Of a stretch of DNA of 22,993 nucleotides, positions 22,891 through 22,993 are shown one piece after another (the stretch's first letter is position 1; each line of letters starts with the position of its first letter). The translations under genes were made by a program, and so were the position numbers. This DNA is from an uncultured Clostridia bacterium (GTDB lineage Bacteria; Bacillota; Clostridia; Oscillospirales; Acutalibacteraceae), in contig CALBNX010000034.1 in the NCBI GenBank assembly GCA_937896885.1, positions 1 to 22,993 on the forward strand, given 5' to 3'. Under the pieces are notes generated by a model that worked only from the letters and a program-made list of their open reading frames with translations, did not search any database and was not told the origin of the DNA.

Positions 22891-22993
22891 ATGTGGTTGT
22901 TTGTAATAGTTGTTGTTGTATTATCTCTTTCGGTTTTCTCCGGTTATTCGATGCCGCGTTCCTGGACCATGATGATCACCTTCGTGGTATCCG
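22891..22993 (+). CDS. Start of an unidentified membrane protein, cut by the window end
   Basis: An open frame runs from ATG 22891 to the end of the window (34 codons). It starts with a hydrophobic stretch MWLFVIVVVVLSLSVFSGYS and continues SMPRSWTMMITFVV. I do not recognise it firmly; the GYSMP...M pattern loosely recalls the late MATE helix that reads LNGLGDS in the ORF before it. No ribosome site is obvious. Bases 22881-22940 are about 32% GC and 22941-22993 about 55%, so the sequence may itself be a join. Confidence 0.3.
   Translation, partial: MWLFVIVVVVLSLSVFSGYSMPRSWTMMITFVVS

Overview
The window is about 23 kb of a low-GC Gram-positive genome, most likely an uncultured Clostridia of the Oscillospirales/Ruminococcaceae type. 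That placement is inferred from codon use (roughly 37-38% GC in hand-counted coding samples), AGGAGG-type ribosome sites, AddAB instead of RecBCD, an energy-coupling factor (ECF) module, a DUF5711-like protein beside CvpA and PgsA, and CCA-encoding tRNAs. It is not a database result.

Layout. (1) 1-128 is the C-terminus of the ribosome-assembly GTPase Der, followed by an intrinsic terminator and a strong sigma-A-type promoter (TTGCCA-17-TATAAT). (2) 243-12858 is one tightly packed plus-strand run of 13 genes: ruvC, ruvA, ruvB, glmM, an RlmI-like methyltransferase, ecfA1, ecfA2, ecfT, truA, a DUF5711-like membrane protein, a CvpA-family protein, pgsA, and a Clp ATPase with an N-terminal zinc finger. 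Gaps are at most 16 bp, several genes overlap, and the run ends in a terminator. (3) 12902-13431 is a minus-strand tRNA-Ser locus with tRNA-Ser(UGA), tRNA-Ser(GCU), and a third 3'-end-only tRNA remnant. Each is followed by its own, unrelated terminator hairpin. A 36/37-bp direct repeat and a string of small hairpins lie around the remnant. (4) 13533-22096 is a second plus-strand operon behind an extended -10 promoter: a small LSm-like protein with an in-frame membrane leader, an intracellular GH27 alpha-galactosidase, addB and addA. (5) 22097-22993 differs from the rest. It has a 220-bp leader with a promoter and a LacI-type palindrome. Next comes an ORF of about 58-60% GC that joins the first ~70 residues of a sugar-type ABC ATPase to the C-terminal third of a MATE exporter. 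An AT-rich then GC-rich scrap with the start of a membrane protein completes it.

How the genes work together. Genome maintenance brackets the window: RuvABC processes Holliday junctions, and AddAB resects breaks to feed RecA. The long operon adds envelope supply (GlmM for UDP-GlcNAc, PgsA for phosphatidylglycerol), vitamin/metal import energizers (EcfA1A2T, with no S component here), RNA modification (TruA and the methyltransferase) and protein quality control (Clp ATPase).

I see no defence island, CRISPR array, complete mobile element or clearly new multi-gene system. The points most worth checking are the chimeric ORF at the right end (most likely an assembly join, otherwise a true fusion), the tRNA-Ser 3'-end duplication with its repeats, and the twin start sites of the small LSm-like gene.
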